Shown one piece after another: positions 45,694 to 55,559 of a stretch of 64,000 nt of DNA. The notes below the pieces were generated by a model. The model was not told where the DNA came from. It searched no databases and saw only the letters and a program-made list of their open reading frames with translations. The translations under genes were made by a program, and so were the position numbers. How positions within the stretch are numbered: position 1 is the stretch's first letter; the number at the start of each line of letters is the position of its first letter. The DNA comes from Marinomonas lutimaris (GTDB lineage: Bacteria; Pseudomonadota; Gammaproteobacteria; Pseudomonadales; Marinomonadaceae): positions 1-64,000 of the forward strand of contig NZ_JAHLLW010000022.1 in the NCBI RefSeq assembly GCF_019426345.1, written 5' to 3'.

Positions 45694-46443
45694 TTAGCCA
45701 AGTCCCGTTATCCCGTCCCATATTAGCTTTACTCCTGCCAGGAAAAGAAAGCTGTACATGACTTTAAAAAATAATACGGTAGATATTTTGTAGTGTAGCC
45801 ATGCGCCGAGTTGAACGCCTATAAAAGCCACAGGTATAAAGCAAAGTGACAGAAGTATGTTTGAACTATTAAGTTGTCCAAGCATTCCATATGGAATGAG
45901 TTTTACATAGTTGATGGCGGTAAAAATAACCGCTGCCGTTGCTACGTACTGTGTCTTGTCTAGATTTGCTCTAAGTAAATAAACGCTCATTGGTGGTCCG
46001 CCAGCGTGAGCAATAAAACTTGTAAAGCCGCCAAGTGCGCACCAGAGTTTTCCGGCCAGAGTGCTGAGTGGTTTTAGCGGTGTTGTTCGGCTCTTTTTTG
46101 GCCATGAATTTAGAGTGAAGCCTACCGCGATAATCCCTACCATTATTTTTAGCCATTCTGCCGAAAACCATGATGCTGTGAGGCCGCCGATTACAACACC
46201 AATAATGGCCGCTGGAATACATCTTATGAGTTGCTCGGTGTTCCATTTTTTCCAAAACTTTTGCACGGTAAATATGTCCATGATGCACAGAATTGGCAGC
46301 ATTATGGCGGCTGCTAGGGTTGGTGAAGTTTGCAGTGATATTAGCGGGACAGCGATAATGCCAAATGCGCCTGAAAAGCCACCTTTAGATATGCCTGTAA
46401 TGAAAACAGCAATGGCAATGAGTGAAATGAAAAGCCAGTCCAT
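45694..46443 (-). CDS. TauE/SafE-family membrane permease
   Basis: This 249-residue protein has about eight hydrophobic segments. It opens with FITGISKGGFSGAFGIIAVP, the family's first repeat motif; ALGGFTSFIAHAGGPP is the second. Members export sulfite, sulfoacetate or other organic anions; no sulfur genes are adjacent, so the substrate is open. It is inserted between orn and tsaE, which are otherwise conserved neighbourhoods. Confidence 0.85.
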   Translation of the reverse strand: MDWLFISLIAIAVFITGISKGGFSGAFGIIAVPLISLQTSPTLAAAIMLPILCIMDIFTVQKFWKKWNTEQLIRCIPAAIIGVVIGGLTASWFSAEWLKIMVGIIAVGFTLNSWPKKSRTTPLKPLSTLAGKLWCALGGFTSFIAHAGGPPMSVYLLRANLDKTQYVATAAVIFTAINYVKLIPYGMLGQLNSSNILLSLCFIPVAFIGVQLGAWLHYKISTVLFFKVMYSFLFLAGVKLIWDGITGLG

Positions 46444-46551
46444 GTGAATCCTTTATTGTGTGGTTGTTGTTATGGATGGAAAAGTTAAATTATTATGAGT
46501 TATTGGTGCTTGTTTCAAAAGGCTTCTGTATTAGAATTGTCAGAAATAAAA

Positions 46552-46565
46552 TGACCGTGTGGTCA
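46552..46565. promoter_or_regulatory. Short palindrome ahead of tsaE
   Basis: TGACC-N4-GGTCA forms a perfect 5+5 dyad in the divergent gap between the permease and tsaE, 40 bases before the tsaE start. It is a possible operator; no regulator is assigned. Confidence 0.3.
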
Positions 46566-46605
46566 GTGTTTGCTCTATTTTGAGTGGGAAAAGGATCGAT
46601 AGGTA

Positions 46606-47076
46606 ATGCAAATAGAAAAAGATGTTTATGGCGAAGAAGCAATGGAAAGCTTTGGTGAAGCTTTTTCGTTGGCGCTGACGTCGGGCGCAGTTGTGTATTT
46701 GGAAGGTGATCTCGGGATGGGAAAGACAACTCTTGTGAGAGGGGTTTTGCGCGGTTTGGGATATCAAGGGCCCGTAAAGAGCCCAACGTATACGATTGTT
46801 GAGCCTTACGATTTGTCGGGTTTTGAAGCTTTTCATTTTGATTTGTATCGAGTGGCGGATGCTGAAGAGCTTGAGTTTATGGGGATTCGTGATTATTTCA
46901 CTGACGGAAGTTTATGTTTGATTGAGTGGGCTGAAATGGGGCGCGGAGCCTTGCCGGAAGCGGATTTGGTTATATCGTTGAGCTTGATTCGACAAGGGCG
47001 TCATGTGTCGGTAGATGCCTATACAGAAAAAGGTAGAGCGGCTTTAGATGTTTTGCGAGGTGCTATAACTTCTTGA
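46606..47076 (+). CDS. tsaE: tRNA threonylcarbamoyladenosine ATPase TsaE
   Basis: This 156-residue protein is the ATPase of the complex (TsaB, TsaD, TsaE) making t6A37 in ANN-decoding tRNAs. Walker A is GDLGMGKTTLVRG (about residues 35-47); SPTYTIVEPY, HFDLYR and IEWAE are conserved. It heads the tsaE-amidase-mutL-miaA-hfq cluster. Confidence 0.95.
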   Translation: MQIEKDVYGEEAMESFGEAFSLALTSGAVVYLEGDLGMGKTTLVRGVLRGLGYQGPVKSPTYTIVEPYDLSGFEAFHFDLYRVADAEELEFMGIRDYFTDGSLCLIEWAEMGRGALPEADLVISLSLIRQGRHVSVDAYTEKGRAALDVLRGAITS

Positions 47077-47162
47077 TGTATAGAAGACTTTACTATAAGT
47101 AAGATTGAGATCCATTTAATCAGCAGTTATAGTGTGTCAGATATACTAGCTAGCTGTCTGAT

Positions 47163-48491
47163 ATGCATACTAAATTTCGTACTTATCTATTTATTTTTGT
47201 CAATTTAATTTTGTCTTTGTCAACCTGTAGTGTTTTGGCTGCAGAGGTTCGAGATATACGTGTTGCCCAGCAAGAAGGGGTGACGCGTTTGGTGTTTGAG
47301 CTTTCTGAGGCGGCAGAGCATCGAATTTTTCCTCTTTCAAATCCTGATCGCGTTGTTTTAGACATCAGTGGCGTCGATTTGAATGCGTCTGTTGTTAATG
47401 GCTTATCGGCATTGTCTTCCGATGTGTTGATGCGCGTACGTTACGCTAGGCGAGACACTGGTGTTCGTTTTGTACTTGATCTAGGTCAGGCAGCTAAGGC
47501 GAAAAGTACTGTGTTGGCGGCAAATGGTACTTATGGGCCTAGGATATTGGTTGAGCTTGAGTATGGTGCTAGAAAGCCTGCGACCATAGTAAAAAGCTTG
47601 GCGAGCTTATCCAAGGAAAAGCGCGATATTGTGATTGCAATTGACCCTGGGCATGGAGGCAAAGACCCTGGTGCCTTGGGGCAATACAATGTGCGAGAAA
47701 AAGATGTTGTGCTCTCTATTGGTCGAGAGTTGGCAAGTAGAATTAATGCGGTTGATGGCTTTAAGGCTGTTTTGACTCGATCAACGGACACCTATCTTCA
47801 GCTTCGAGATCGATCGAGGGTTGCTCGTGAGGCCAATGCAGATTTGATGATTTCTATTCATGCGGATGCGTTTACCAAATCTAGTGCTAGAGGTGCTTCT
47901 GTTTGGGCGCTTTCATTGAGTGGTAAGAGTTCTGAAATGGGGCGTTGGTTGGCTCAACAAGAAAATTCTGCCGATCTGGTGGGGGGGATTTCGCTGGATG
48001 ATAAAGATCAGTTACTTGCTGAGGTTTTATTGGATATGTCGATGAACTCTACTATTCAAATGAGTTTGAATATAGGTAAGAGTGTTTTAGGTGAAATGAA
48101 AGGGGTTGCTGTTTTGCATAAAGACAGTGTTCAGCAGGCGGGTTTTGTTGTGCTGAAATCGCCAGATATTCCTTCTATATTGATAGAAACTGGTTTTGTT
48201 TCGAATAAAACAGAGGCCAAGAATTTGTCGAGCAGAACTTATCGTGTGAAATTAGCGGATTCTATTTCAAAGGGTGTAGTTGAATATTTTACTAAAAATG
48301 CCCCTGATGGAACCTTGGTCAATTGGAAGCAAAAGAAAAATTCTGATTATGTTTATACGGTTAGTAAGGGGGACACCTTGTCCGAAATTGCTCGTCGTAA
48401 TCAAGTGTCTTTACCTGTTTTGCGGCAGGCCAATAATTTGAATAATGATGTTATTTGGATTGGTCAGAAACTTGTTATCCCTGCAGGGTAA
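47163..48491 (+). CDS. amiB: N-acetylmuramoyl-L-alanine amidase (AmiB/AmiC-type) with LysM
   Basis: This 442-residue exported enzyme splits daughter-cell peptidoglycan. It has a signal peptide (cleavage near residue 26, VLAAEV), an AMIN targeting domain (about 27-130), an Amidase_3 domain and a C-terminal LysM repeat (about 396-440, YTVSKGDTLSEIARRN). Amidase_3 zinc ligands lie in IDPGHGGKDPG, a Glu in VREKDVVL, SIHADAF and catalytic ETGFVSN. The position ahead of mutL matches E. coli amiB, though E. coli AmiB lacks an AMIN-LysM layout identical to this. Confidence 0.9.
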   Translation: MHTKFRTYLFIFVNLILSLSTCSVLAAEVRDIRVAQQEGVTRLVFELSEAAEHRIFPLSNPDRVVLDISGVDLNASVVNGLSALSSDVLMRVRYARRDTGVRFVLDLGQAAKAKSTVLAANGTYGPRILVELEYGARKPATIVKSLASLSKEKRDIVIAIDPGHGGKDPGALGQYNVREKDVVLSIGRELASRINAVDGFKAVLTRSTDTYLQLRDRSRVAREANADLMISIHADAFTKSSARGASVWALSLSGKSSEMGRWLAQQENSADLVGGISLDDKDQLLAEVLLDMSMNSTIQMSLNIGKSVLGEMKGVAVLHKDSVQQAGFVVLKSPDIPSILIETGFVSNKTEAKNLSSRTYRVKLADSISKGVVEYFTKNAPDGTLVNWKQKKNSDYVYTVSKGDTLSEIARRNQVSLPVLRQANNLNNDVIWIGQKLVIPAG

Positions 48492-48550
48492 AGTCTTATT
48501 GAGGCCTTTTTTGTTTTTCAAAAGGGCTGTTTTCACATCAAAGGTCGTTC

Positions 48551-50476
48551 ATGCAAAGAATTAATCTTTTATCTCCACGTTTAGCCAACCAAATTGCCGC
48601 GGGAGAGGTGGTTGAACGACCAGCTTCCGTTGTTAAAGAGTTGCTTGAAAATAGTCTTGATGCAGGAGCCTCTCAGCTTGATATTGATGTGGAGCAGGGT
48701 GGTGTAAGGCGTATTAAGATTCGTGATAATGGTACTGGCATCATGAAAGACGATTTGTCTTTGGCTTTAAGTCGTCACGCAACGAGTAAAATTATTACGC
48801 TGGATGATTTGGAAGCTGTGCGCACGTTGGGATTTCGTGGCGAGGCGCTGGCCAGTATTAGCTCTGTTTCGAGGATGCACCTTACTTCTCAGGCAGAAAA
48901 TGAAGTGGAAGCTTGGCGAGTTGAGGCGGAAGGGAAAGATATGGCGACAGCCATTCGACCTGCATCGCATCCTCAAGGTACTACGATTGAGGTGCGAGAT
49001 TTATTTTTTAACACACCGGCTCGTCGAAAATTCCTTCGTACTGAAAAGACAGAATTTGTTCACTTGGAAGAAGTGGTAAAGCGATTGGCATTGAGTCGTT
49101 ATGAAACTGGCTTTCGTCTAAGTCATAACGGCAAGCAGGTTTATGATCTTCGTCCTGTTACCGATCAGCTTCATGCTGAACATCGGCTAGCAACCTTACT
49201 TGGTAAAAAGTTCATTGAAAACTCCTTGACGCTGGATGTTGAGGCGGCTGGATTGCGTCTATGGGGTTGGATTGGTTTGCCGACTTTTTCTCGTTCTCAG
49301 GCGGATTTGCAGTATTTCTTTGTTAATGGTCGAGTTGTTAAGGATAAGTTAGTCGCTCATGCTGTTCGTCAGGCTTATCGTGATGTTTTGTATAATGGTC
49401 GCCATCCTACTTTTGTGTTGTATCTAGAGTTGGACCCTTCGACAGTCGATGTGAATGTCCACCCTACTAAGCACGAAGTGCGCTTCCGAGATGGGCGTTT
49501 GGTGCATGATTTCTTATTTAGTCGAATTCATAAGGCGATTGCAGATGTGAGGCCTGAATCTGATGCTGCGCCTACGGGTATGAATGATTCCGCTAATAAT
49601 GAGTCTGCTGCTTATGGTGCGAATATTACGGAACAATCCGCTTTGCCGCTGTCTAATCGACCTGTGTCTAGTTCGATGGATTGGATGCGATCTACTTCAA
49701 ATTCATTGGGGACTTCAGAAGTGCGTGGGCAGCTTGATGGCATGAGTCGTCTTTCTGGTTATGCGCAAGAATATGTTGCTAAGACTGAGGAAGTTGATCC
49801 TGAAACGGGCGAAATAAGAGAGGTTTCTCCCCCTGGCGCTTTAGGGCAAAGTGAAAGTCCGTTTGTGAGGCAAGAGGGTGATTATCAGGCCGTGCCGCCG
49901 TTGGGTTTTGCGGTAGCTCAGCTGCACGGAGTGTATATTCTTTCTGAGAGCGAGCAGGGGCTTATTCTGGTGGACATGCATGCGGCTCATGAGCGAATTG
50001 TTTATGAGCGAATGAAAACAGCGTTTTATCAGAAAAATATATCGTCTCAGCCTTTGTTAGTGCCGATAAATATTGCGGTTTCGCAAAGTGAAGCTGATCT
50101 TGTTGAAGAAAGCGGTGAGGTTTTTGAGGCCTTCGGTTTCCGTGTAGAAAGAACTGGGTTAGAAAGTGCGATGGTTCGCGAGGTTCCCATTATACTGATT
50201 CGAGGTGACGTAGAAGGTCTTGTGCGTGATGTTATTAGTGATCTGTCTGCTAATGGCGTATCGGATCTTATGGAGTCGCGGGCGAATGAATTGATGGCGT
50301 CAATGGCGTGCCACGGTGCTGTTCGTGCAAATCGTAAGCTTACGATTGCGGAGATGAATAGCCTTCTTCGTGATATGGAGGTGACTGAACGCAGTGGGCA
50401 GTGTAATCATGGTCGACCGACTTGGGCGCATTTGAGTATGTCCGATTTAGATAAACTCTTTTTGAGAGGACGTTGA
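48551..50476 (+). CDS. mutL: DNA mismatch repair protein MutL
   Basis: This 641-residue mismatch repair matchmaker has an N-terminal GHKL ATPase domain: ENSLDAGA (about residues 33-40), RDNGTGI and [11 protein letters not shown] variable linker (about 335-450) follows, then a C-terminal dimerisation domain. That domain contains [12 protein letters not shown] (fits DQHA-X2-E-X4-E), [11 protein letters not shown] and CNHGRPTW, the metal-binding motifs of endonuclease-type MutL. It is therefore predicted to nick DNA itself, unlike E. coli MutL, which relies on MutH. Confidence 0.96.
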   Translation: MQRINLLSPRLANQIAAGEVVERPASVVKELLENSLDAGASQLDIDVEQGGVRRIKIRDNGTGIMKDDLSLALSRHATSKIITLDDLEAVRTLGFRGEALASISSVSRMHLTSQAENEVEAWRVEAEGKDMATAIRPASHPQGTTIEVRDLFFNTPARRKFLRTEKTEFVHLEEVVKRLALSRYETGFRLSHNGKQVYDLRPVTDQLHAEHRLATLLGKKFIENSLTLDVEAAGLRLWGWIGLPTFSRSQADLQYFFVNGRVVKDKLVAHAVRQAYRDVLYNGRHPTFVLYLELDPSTVDVNVHPTKHEVRFRDGRLVHDFLFSRIHKAIADVRPESDAAPTGMNDSANNESAAYGANITEQSALPLSNRPVSSSMDWMRSTSNSLGTSEVRGQLDGMSRLSGYAQEYVAKTEEVDPETGEIREVSPPGALGQSESPFVRQEGDYQAVPPLGFAVAQLHGVYILSESEQGLILVDMHAAHERIVYERMKTAFYQKNISSQPLLVPINIAVSQSEADLVEESGEVFEAFGFRVERTGLESAMVREVPIILIRGDVEGLVRDVISDLSANGVSDLMESRANELMASMACHGAVRANRKLTIAEMNSLLRDMEVTERSGQCNHGRPTWAHLSMSDLDKLFLRGR

Positions 50477-50477
50477 T

Positions 50478-51410
50478 ATGACAAAACCGCATGTTGTGTG
50501 TTTGATGGGGCCGACGGCATCAGGTAAAACAGGTTTGGCAGTTGAGTTGGCAGAGCATCATGATTTTGAAATCATCAGTGTTGATTCGGCTCTTGTTTAC
50601 AAAGGGATGGATATTGGTACGGCAAAACCTGACTCAGAATTGCTTGCTAGAGCGCCTCATCGTTTGATCGATATTATTGATCCGATCGAGTCTTATTCAG
50701 CGGCTGATTTTGTATTGGATGCGGTTGAGCAGTCTCAAGAGATTATTGCTAAGGGTAAAACCCCACTTTTGGTGGGTGGGACTATGATGTACTTCAATGC
50801 CCTACAAAAAGGCTTGGCGGAAATGCCGCAAGCTGATGCGGAGCTTAGGGCGTTAATTGAGGTTGAGGCGGCTGAGAAAGGTTGGGGGTCCTTGCATGAA
50901 GAGTTGCAAACCTTTGATCCTGAAGCGGCGTCTCGCATTCATCCTAATGACCCGCAGCGTTTGCAGCGCGCTATTGAAGTGTATCGCTTGACAGGCAAGA
51001 CCATGACTCAGTTCTGGGCGCAGCAAGAGGTTGTCTCTTTACCATTTGATATGATTAATATGGCGGTGATGCCGAAAGAGCGAAGTGTGCTTCATGAGCG
51101 GATAGAGCAACGTTTTTACGACATGATGGATCAAGGTTTTTTGGCTGAGGTGGAAGGGTTTTATCATCGTGGTGATTTGACTGTTGATATGCCCTCCATG
51201 CGCTGTGTTGGTTATCGCCAACTATGGCAATATTTAGACGGTGTTGATTTGCTAGATGATGCTATCTTTAAGGGAGTGGTCGCCTCTCGCCAATTGGCAA
51301 AAAGGCAGCTTACTTGGTTGAGAGGGTGGGAGGATTTGATGATTTTTGATAGTTTGTCGAAAGATCTTGTACCTGAAGCCTTGAATTACATAGAAAGCAG
51401 GATTATATAG
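50478..51410 (+). CDS. miaA: tRNA dimethylallyltransferase MiaA
   Basis: This 310-residue enzyme adds dimethylallyl to A37 of tRNAs reading UNN codons. [15 protein letters not shown] (about residues 11-25) binds phosphate; [16 protein letters not shown] and [12 protein letters not shown] are conserved. It starts one base after the mutL stop, so the two are coupled. Confidence 0.96.
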   Translation: MTKPHVVCLMGPTASGKTGLAVELAEHHDFEIISVDSALVYKGMDIGTAKPDSELLARAPHRLIDIIDPIESYSAADFVLDAVEQSQEIIAKGKTPLLVGGTMMYFNALQKGLAEMPQADAELRALIEVEAAEKGWGSLHEELQTFDPEAASRIHPNDPQRLQRAIEVYRLTGKTMTQFWAQQEVVSLPFDMINMAVMPKERSVLHERIEQRFYDMMDQGFLAEVEGFYHRGDLTVDMPSMRCVGYRQLWQYLDGVDLLDDAIFKGVVASRQLAKRQLTWLRGWEDLMIFDSLSKDLVPEALNYIESRII

Positions 51411-51497
51411 GGAAATAAATAAAGATTTGGTGTAGTATCTACAGTATTGTTTTATCAATAATTAATTTAATTTTTTTGCTTGTTTAAGGAGATTACA

Positions 51498-51743
51498 ATG
51501 TCAAAAGGGCAATCATTACAAGACCCTTATCTAAATATTCTACGTAAAGAAAGAGTGCCAGTATCCATCTTTCTTGTAAATGGAATTAAGTTACAAGGTC
51601 AAATCGAATCATTCGATCAGTTTGTGATTCTATTGAAAAATACTGTTAGTCAAATGGTTTACAAACATGCCATTTCTACAGTTGTACCTTCCCGTACAAT
51701 TCGCATCCCGTCTCCTGATCAGCCGGAAGATGACGCTGAATAG
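51498..51743 (+). CDS. hfq: RNA chaperone Hfq
   Basis: This 81-residue Sm-like protein forms hexamers that pair small RNAs with mRNAs. Sm1 is [20 protein letters not shown], with the distal and proximal face residues; Sm2 is [12 protein letters not shown]. The C-terminal tail is short and acidic (QPEDDAE). I chose the ATG at 51498 for the conserved [13 protein letters not shown] start, with AAGGAG ahead. Confidence 0.98.
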   Translation: MSKGQSLQDPYLNILRKERVPVSIFLVNGIKLQGQIESFDQFVILLKNTVSQMVYKHAISTVVPSRTIRIPSPDQPEDDAE

Positions 51744-51778
51744 TTTGTCTGTAATAAGACAAGCAGAGGAATACTAGA

Positions 51779-53068
51779 TTGTTTTTTGAACGTCCAGATA
51801 GTGGTGAAATAGCTGTATTGGTCCATATAGATTTTCACGATCAAAGTGAATCTTATGGACCGGAAGAGTTTGTTGAGCTTGCTATTTCTGCTGGTGCTGA
51901 CCCTGTTGCTGTTGTTTCAGGGACTCGCCAGCGTCCAGATGCTAGATACTTTATTGGTACTGGCAAGCTAGCAGAAATTAAAGATATTGTTGATCGAGAA
52001 GAGGCGCAGGTTGTGCTTTTTGATCATGCACTATCTCCCTCCCAAGAGCGTAATTTAGAAAGTGTTTTGCAGTGTCGTGTGCTTGATCGTACAGGGCTTA
52101 TACTTGATATTTTTGCTCAACGTGCACGTACCCACGAAGGTAAGTTGCAGGTAGAGTTAGCTCAATTACAACATATGTCGACTCGTCTTATTCGTGGTTG
52201 GACACACTTAGAACGCCAAAAAGGCGGTATAGGTATGCGTGGGCCTGGTGAGACGCAGCTTGAGACTGACCGTCGATTGCTTAGAGAGCGTATTAAAGCC
52301 ATTCAAAAAAGATTGGCGAAAGTGGGTTCTCAACGTGATCAGAATCGTCGATCTCGCGATCGATCTTCTGTGCCAACTGTTTCGTTGGTTGGTTATACCA
52401 ATGCGGGTAAGTCTACTTTATTTAATCGTGCAACGGGTGCAGATGTGTATGCGGCGGATCAGTTGTTCGCAACACTTGATCCAACGTTGAGGCGTCTAGA
52501 TATAGAGCAGATTGGCTCTATAGTATTGGCTGATACGGTTGGGTTTATTCGTCAATTGCCCCATAGATTGATTAAAGCATTTCAGGCGACATTAAAAGAG
52601 TCGTCTGAGGCGGATTTATTGTTACATGTTGTTGATGCTGCTGATATTTCTCGTGATGAAAATATGAAGCATGTTGACTCTGTATTGGAAGAAATTGGTG
52701 CTAATGAAGTTCCAACTTTAACTATATTTAACAAAATTGATGCATTACCGACGGCAGAACCTAGAATTGATAGGGATGCTAACGGGAACCCTTTTCGAGT
52801 TTGGTTGTCTGCTCGTGATGGGCAAGGTATTGATTTGCTTAAGCAAGCCATTGCCGAGTTGTTGGCAGAGGATGTTTTTAGTGAAACACTTTATTTGTCG
52901 AGCAAGTATGGGCGTTTGAGAGCTATGTTGTTCGAACATGGGGCTGTAAAATCGGAGCGCTTTGATGAAGCGGGTCGTTTTGTTCTTGAAGTAAAGTTGC
53001 CTAAGAAAGATTATTTGCAGATTTTGGCTCGTGCGGGCATGTCTGAGGATCAGATAGAAGCTGTGTGA
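51779..53068 (+). CDS. hflX: Ribosome-associated GTPase HflX
   Basis: This 429-residue GTPase splits stalled ribosomes under stress. The N-terminal HflX domain has ARYFIGTGKLAEI and FDHALSPSQERNLE; the glycine-rich linker is GGIGMRGPGETQLE; G1 is GYTNAGKST (about residues 203-211), G3 DTVGFI, G4 NKID. It starts with TTG (MFFERPD), preceded by AGAGGA about nine bases ahead; no ATG fits the conserved N-terminus, so TTG use looks real. Confidence 0.95.
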   Translation: MFFERPDSGEIAVLVHIDFHDQSESYGPEEFVELAISAGADPVAVVSGTRQRPDARYFIGTGKLAEIKDIVDREEAQVVLFDHALSPSQERNLESVLQCRVLDRTGLILDIFAQRARTHEGKLQVELAQLQHMSTRLIRGWTHLERQKGGIGMRGPGETQLETDRRLLRERIKAIQKRLAKVGSQRDQNRRSRDRSSVPTVSLVGYTNAGKSTLFNRATGADVYAADQLFATLDPTLRRLDIEQIGSIVLADTVGFIRQLPHRLIKAFQATLKESSEADLLLHVVDAADISRDENMKHVDSVLEEIGANEVPTLTIFNKIDALPTAEPRIDRDANGNPFRVWLSARDGQGIDLLKQAIAELLAEDVFSETLYLSSKYGRLRAMLFEHGAVKSERFDEAGRFVLEVKLPKKDYLQILARAGMSEDQIEAV

Positions 53069-53108
53069 GCTGTACAGGATTATCATTAAAATAAAGTGGA
53101 GATGTAGT

Positions 53109-54353
53109 ATGGCCTGGAATGAACCGGGTAATAACGACAATGACCCATGGAATCCAGATAAAAACCGTAATAATGGTGCTGGGCGCCCCGATGGAGATCG
53201 TGAAAAAGAGACCAATAATGACCCGTGGGGTCGTAAGCCTGGAGGTAAAGAGCAGGGTCCTCCAGACTTGGATGAAGCCTTTCAGAAGCTGATGGGAATG
53301 CTTGGGGTTAAAAAAACTCGCAAATCCGGTGGTTCTAATGGCGGCGATTCCGGTATGTCTGGCAAATTTGGCGGTGGCTTGATTGCTATTGTGCTAATTG
53401 CTTTGCTTGCCTTGTGGGCGGCTACAGGTGTTTATCAGGTCGATCAACAGGAGCGTGGTGTTGTCCTTCGTTTGGGTAAATACCATTCTACCGTTATGCC
53501 TGGTCTTCATTGGAATCCACCAATGATAGATTCTGTTAGTAAGGTGAATGTAACTAAGGTTCGTTCTCATGATCACAAAGCGCTAATGTTGACGGTTGAT
53601 GATGCCATTGTTGAAGTGGGTGTTTCTGTACAATATTCTGTGCAGGATCCAAAGAACTTCTTGCTTAATGTTCGTAATCCTGAAGAGTCACTTGCTCAGG
53701 TCACTGAAAGTGCGCTTCGTCATGTTGTTGGTGGTTCTGAAATGGATCAGATCTTAACGGAAGGTCGTGAGTTGTTAGCGACGGAAGTTAAGGCGCGTAT
53801 TCAGGACTACAGTGATGCATATGGCACTGGCTTATTGATTTCAAAGGTTAACGTTGAAAATACTCAGGCGCCTACACAAGTGCAAGAGGCATTTGATGAT
53901 GTTATCAAGGCGAAAGAGGATGAGTTGAGAGTTCGTAACGAAGCTGAGTCTTATGCAAATGGTATTATTCCTGAGGCTCGTGGTCGTGCTCAACGTATCC
54001 GAGAAGAAGCGGAAGCTTACCGGTCCGAGATTGTTGCTCGTGCTAGCGGTCAAGCGGATCGTTTTGACAGATTGTATCGTGAGTACACTAAGGCGCCAGA
54101 CGTAACTCGTCGTCGTTTGTATATAGAGACGATGGAGTCGGTCTATAAAGATGTGAATAAAGTTGTTGTTGATACTAAAGGTGGAAATAACATGATGTAT
54201 TTGCCTCTAGATCAGTTGATGAAGCAACGTGCGGAGTCGTCTAAAGGGGCGGGTTCTGTAAATTCAGGGAATATTGGGGCGTTAACAGATCAAGTACTTG
54301 ATGAAATACGTAAGCGCCAAAGTGCAACAGTTCGTAGAGAGGGCAGAAACTAA
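53109..54353 (+). CDS. hflK: FtsH modulator subunit HflK
   Basis: This 414-residue SPFH/prohibitin-type membrane protein has a Gly/Asn/Asp-rich cytoplasmic N-terminus (about residues 1-80: NEPGNNDNDPWNP and similar). One transmembrane helix (about 92-112) and the SPFH domain follow (VYQVDQQERGVVLRLGK onwards). With HflC it forms a cage around FtsH. Its stop overlaps the hflC start (TAATG). Confidence 0.96.
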   Translation: MAWNEPGNNDNDPWNPDKNRNNGAGRPDGDREKETNNDPWGRKPGGKEQGPPDLDEAFQKLMGMLGVKKTRKSGGSNGGDSGMSGKFGGGLIAIVLIALLALWAATGVYQVDQQERGVVLRLGKYHSTVMPGLHWNPPMIDSVSKVNVTKVRSHDHKALMLTVDDAIVEVGVSVQYSVQDPKNFLLNVRNPEESLAQVTESALRHVVGGSEMDQILTEGRELLATEVKARIQDYSDAYGTGLLISKVNVENTQAPTQVQEAFDDVIKAKEDELRVRNEAESYANGIIPEARGRAQRIREEAEAYRSEIVARASGQADRFDRLYREYTKAPDVTRRRLYIETMESVYKDVNKVVVDTKGGNNMMYLPLDQLMKQRAESSKGAGSVNSGNIGALTDQVLDEIRKRQSATVRREGRN

Positions 54354-55234
54354 TGAAAGGCTTTTCTTTTTCAGTTTTATTTGTTGTTCTTCTTGGTGTG
54401 CTGATTGCTTCCCAGACGCTTTTTGTTGTCAATGAGACCGAGCGTGCGGTTGTACTTAAGTTTGGTGAGGTTGTCCGGGATGATGTAGCGCCTGGTATTC
54501 ACTTTAAACTGCCGATTATGAACGAAGTCAAAAAATTTGATGCTCGTGTTTTGACAATGGACTCTCGTCCTCAGCGTTATTTAACGTTGGAGAAGAAGGC
54601 TGTTATTGTCGATTCTTATGTGAAGTGGAAAATAGACTCCGTTACTAAATTCTATCAGGCAACGTCTGGTGATGAGTTTGTGGCAAATCGTGTATTGTCT
54701 TCTCGTGTAGATACTGGGCTTCGAAATAAGTTTGGTGAGCGAACTATGCATGAGGTGGTTTCTGGGGAGCGTGATCAGTTGATGACTGAGTTGCGCGACG
54801 ACTTGAATAAAGTTGCTCAGAGTGAGTTGGGTATTTCTATTGTTGATATCCGAGTTAAGCGCATTGATTTGCCGCCAGATGTTAGTGAGTCTGTTTATCA
54901 GCGTATGAGAACTGAACGTGAGCGTGAAGCTCGAGAGCATAGATCAAAAGGTCTAGAGCTTGCTGAAGGTATTCGTGCGGATGCAGATCGTCAGCAGGTA
55001 GTTTTGGAGGCTGAGGCTCAACGTGATGCAGAGATGATTCGTGGTGATGGTGATGCTAAAGCAGCCGCTATTTACTCTAAGGTTTATAAGCAAGATCCTG
55101 AGTTTTACGAGTTTTACCGTAGTCTTCAGGCGTACCGTGAAAGCTTTAACGGTAACAATGATTTGTTTGTTCTTGAACCTGATAGCGAATTCTTTAAGTA
55201 TCTGAATAGCTCTACTAGTCGTAGTGCTAAATAG
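54353..55234 (+). CDS. hflC: FtsH modulator subunit HflC
   Basis: This 293-residue SPFH-domain protein has an N-terminal membrane anchor (about residues 5-25). VNETERAVVLKFGEV opens the SPFH domain, and a charged coiled coil (about 185-235) is followed by YEFYRSLQAYRESF, a conserved HflC end motif. It acts with HflK; the pair is translationally coupled. Confidence 0.96.
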   Translation: MKGFSFSVLFVVLLGVLIASQTLFVVNETERAVVLKFGEVVRDDVAPGIHFKLPIMNEVKKFDARVLTMDSRPQRYLTLEKKAVIVDSYVKWKIDSVTKFYQATSGDEFVANRVLSSRVDTGLRNKFGERTMHEVVSGERDQLMTELRDDLNKVAQSELGISIVDIRVKRIDLPPDVSESVYQRMRTEREREAREHRSKGLELAEGIRADADRQQVVLEAEAQRDAEMIRGDGDAKAAAIYSKVYKQDPEFYEFYRSLQAYRESFNGNNDLFVLEPDSEFFKYLNSSTSRSAK

Positions 55235-55303
55235 AGTAGATATTCATCAATAATCGTACATGAAGCCTATTTGTTAAAATGGGAAACATGGTACTATTAC
55301 ACA

Positions 55304-55326
55304 AACCGGGCCAGGCCCGGTTTTTT
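55304..55326 (+). terminator. Terminator of the hfl operon
   Basis: AACCGGGC (55304-55311) pairs with GCCCGGTT (55315-55322) around CAG, followed by Ts. Confidence 0.9.
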
Positions 55327-55349
55327 AATGGTCAAAATAAAGAGAATCT

Positions 55350-55547
55350 ATGCAGGAATTGTTGCAGTCGCTGCTGGTTGGCGTCAGCCTTTTATTGATC
55401 GCCGAGGGGTTTTTGCCATTTCTCGCTCCAAATATCTGGAAAGAAATAATGGTCAAAGCTATCGCGAGCTCAGATTGGAATTTACGTATTCTGGGCGCGG
55501 TTAGTATGTTTCTTGGATTAATGCTTCTTTTGCTGACTCGAAGCTAA
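55350..55547 (+). CDS. yjeT: DUF2065 small membrane protein (YjeT)
   Basis: This 65-residue protein has two hydrophobic helices (about residues 5-25 and 45-63) separated by APNIWKEIMVKA. It matches the DUF2065/YjeT family that sits between hflC and purA in gammaproteobacteria. Function unknown. A longer frame from 55271 in another phase is a shadow. Confidence 0.85.
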   Translation: MQELLQSLLVGVSLLLIAEGFLPFLAPNIWKEIMVKAIASSDWNLRILGAVSMFLGLMLLLLTRS

Positions 55548-55559
55548 GAGGATAATTTA

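Noticed and set aside
55271-55504. 77-residue frame overlapping the yjeT gene
   Set aside because: It runs through the hflC terminator in a different phase and has no family match, while the 55350 frame matches DUF2065.
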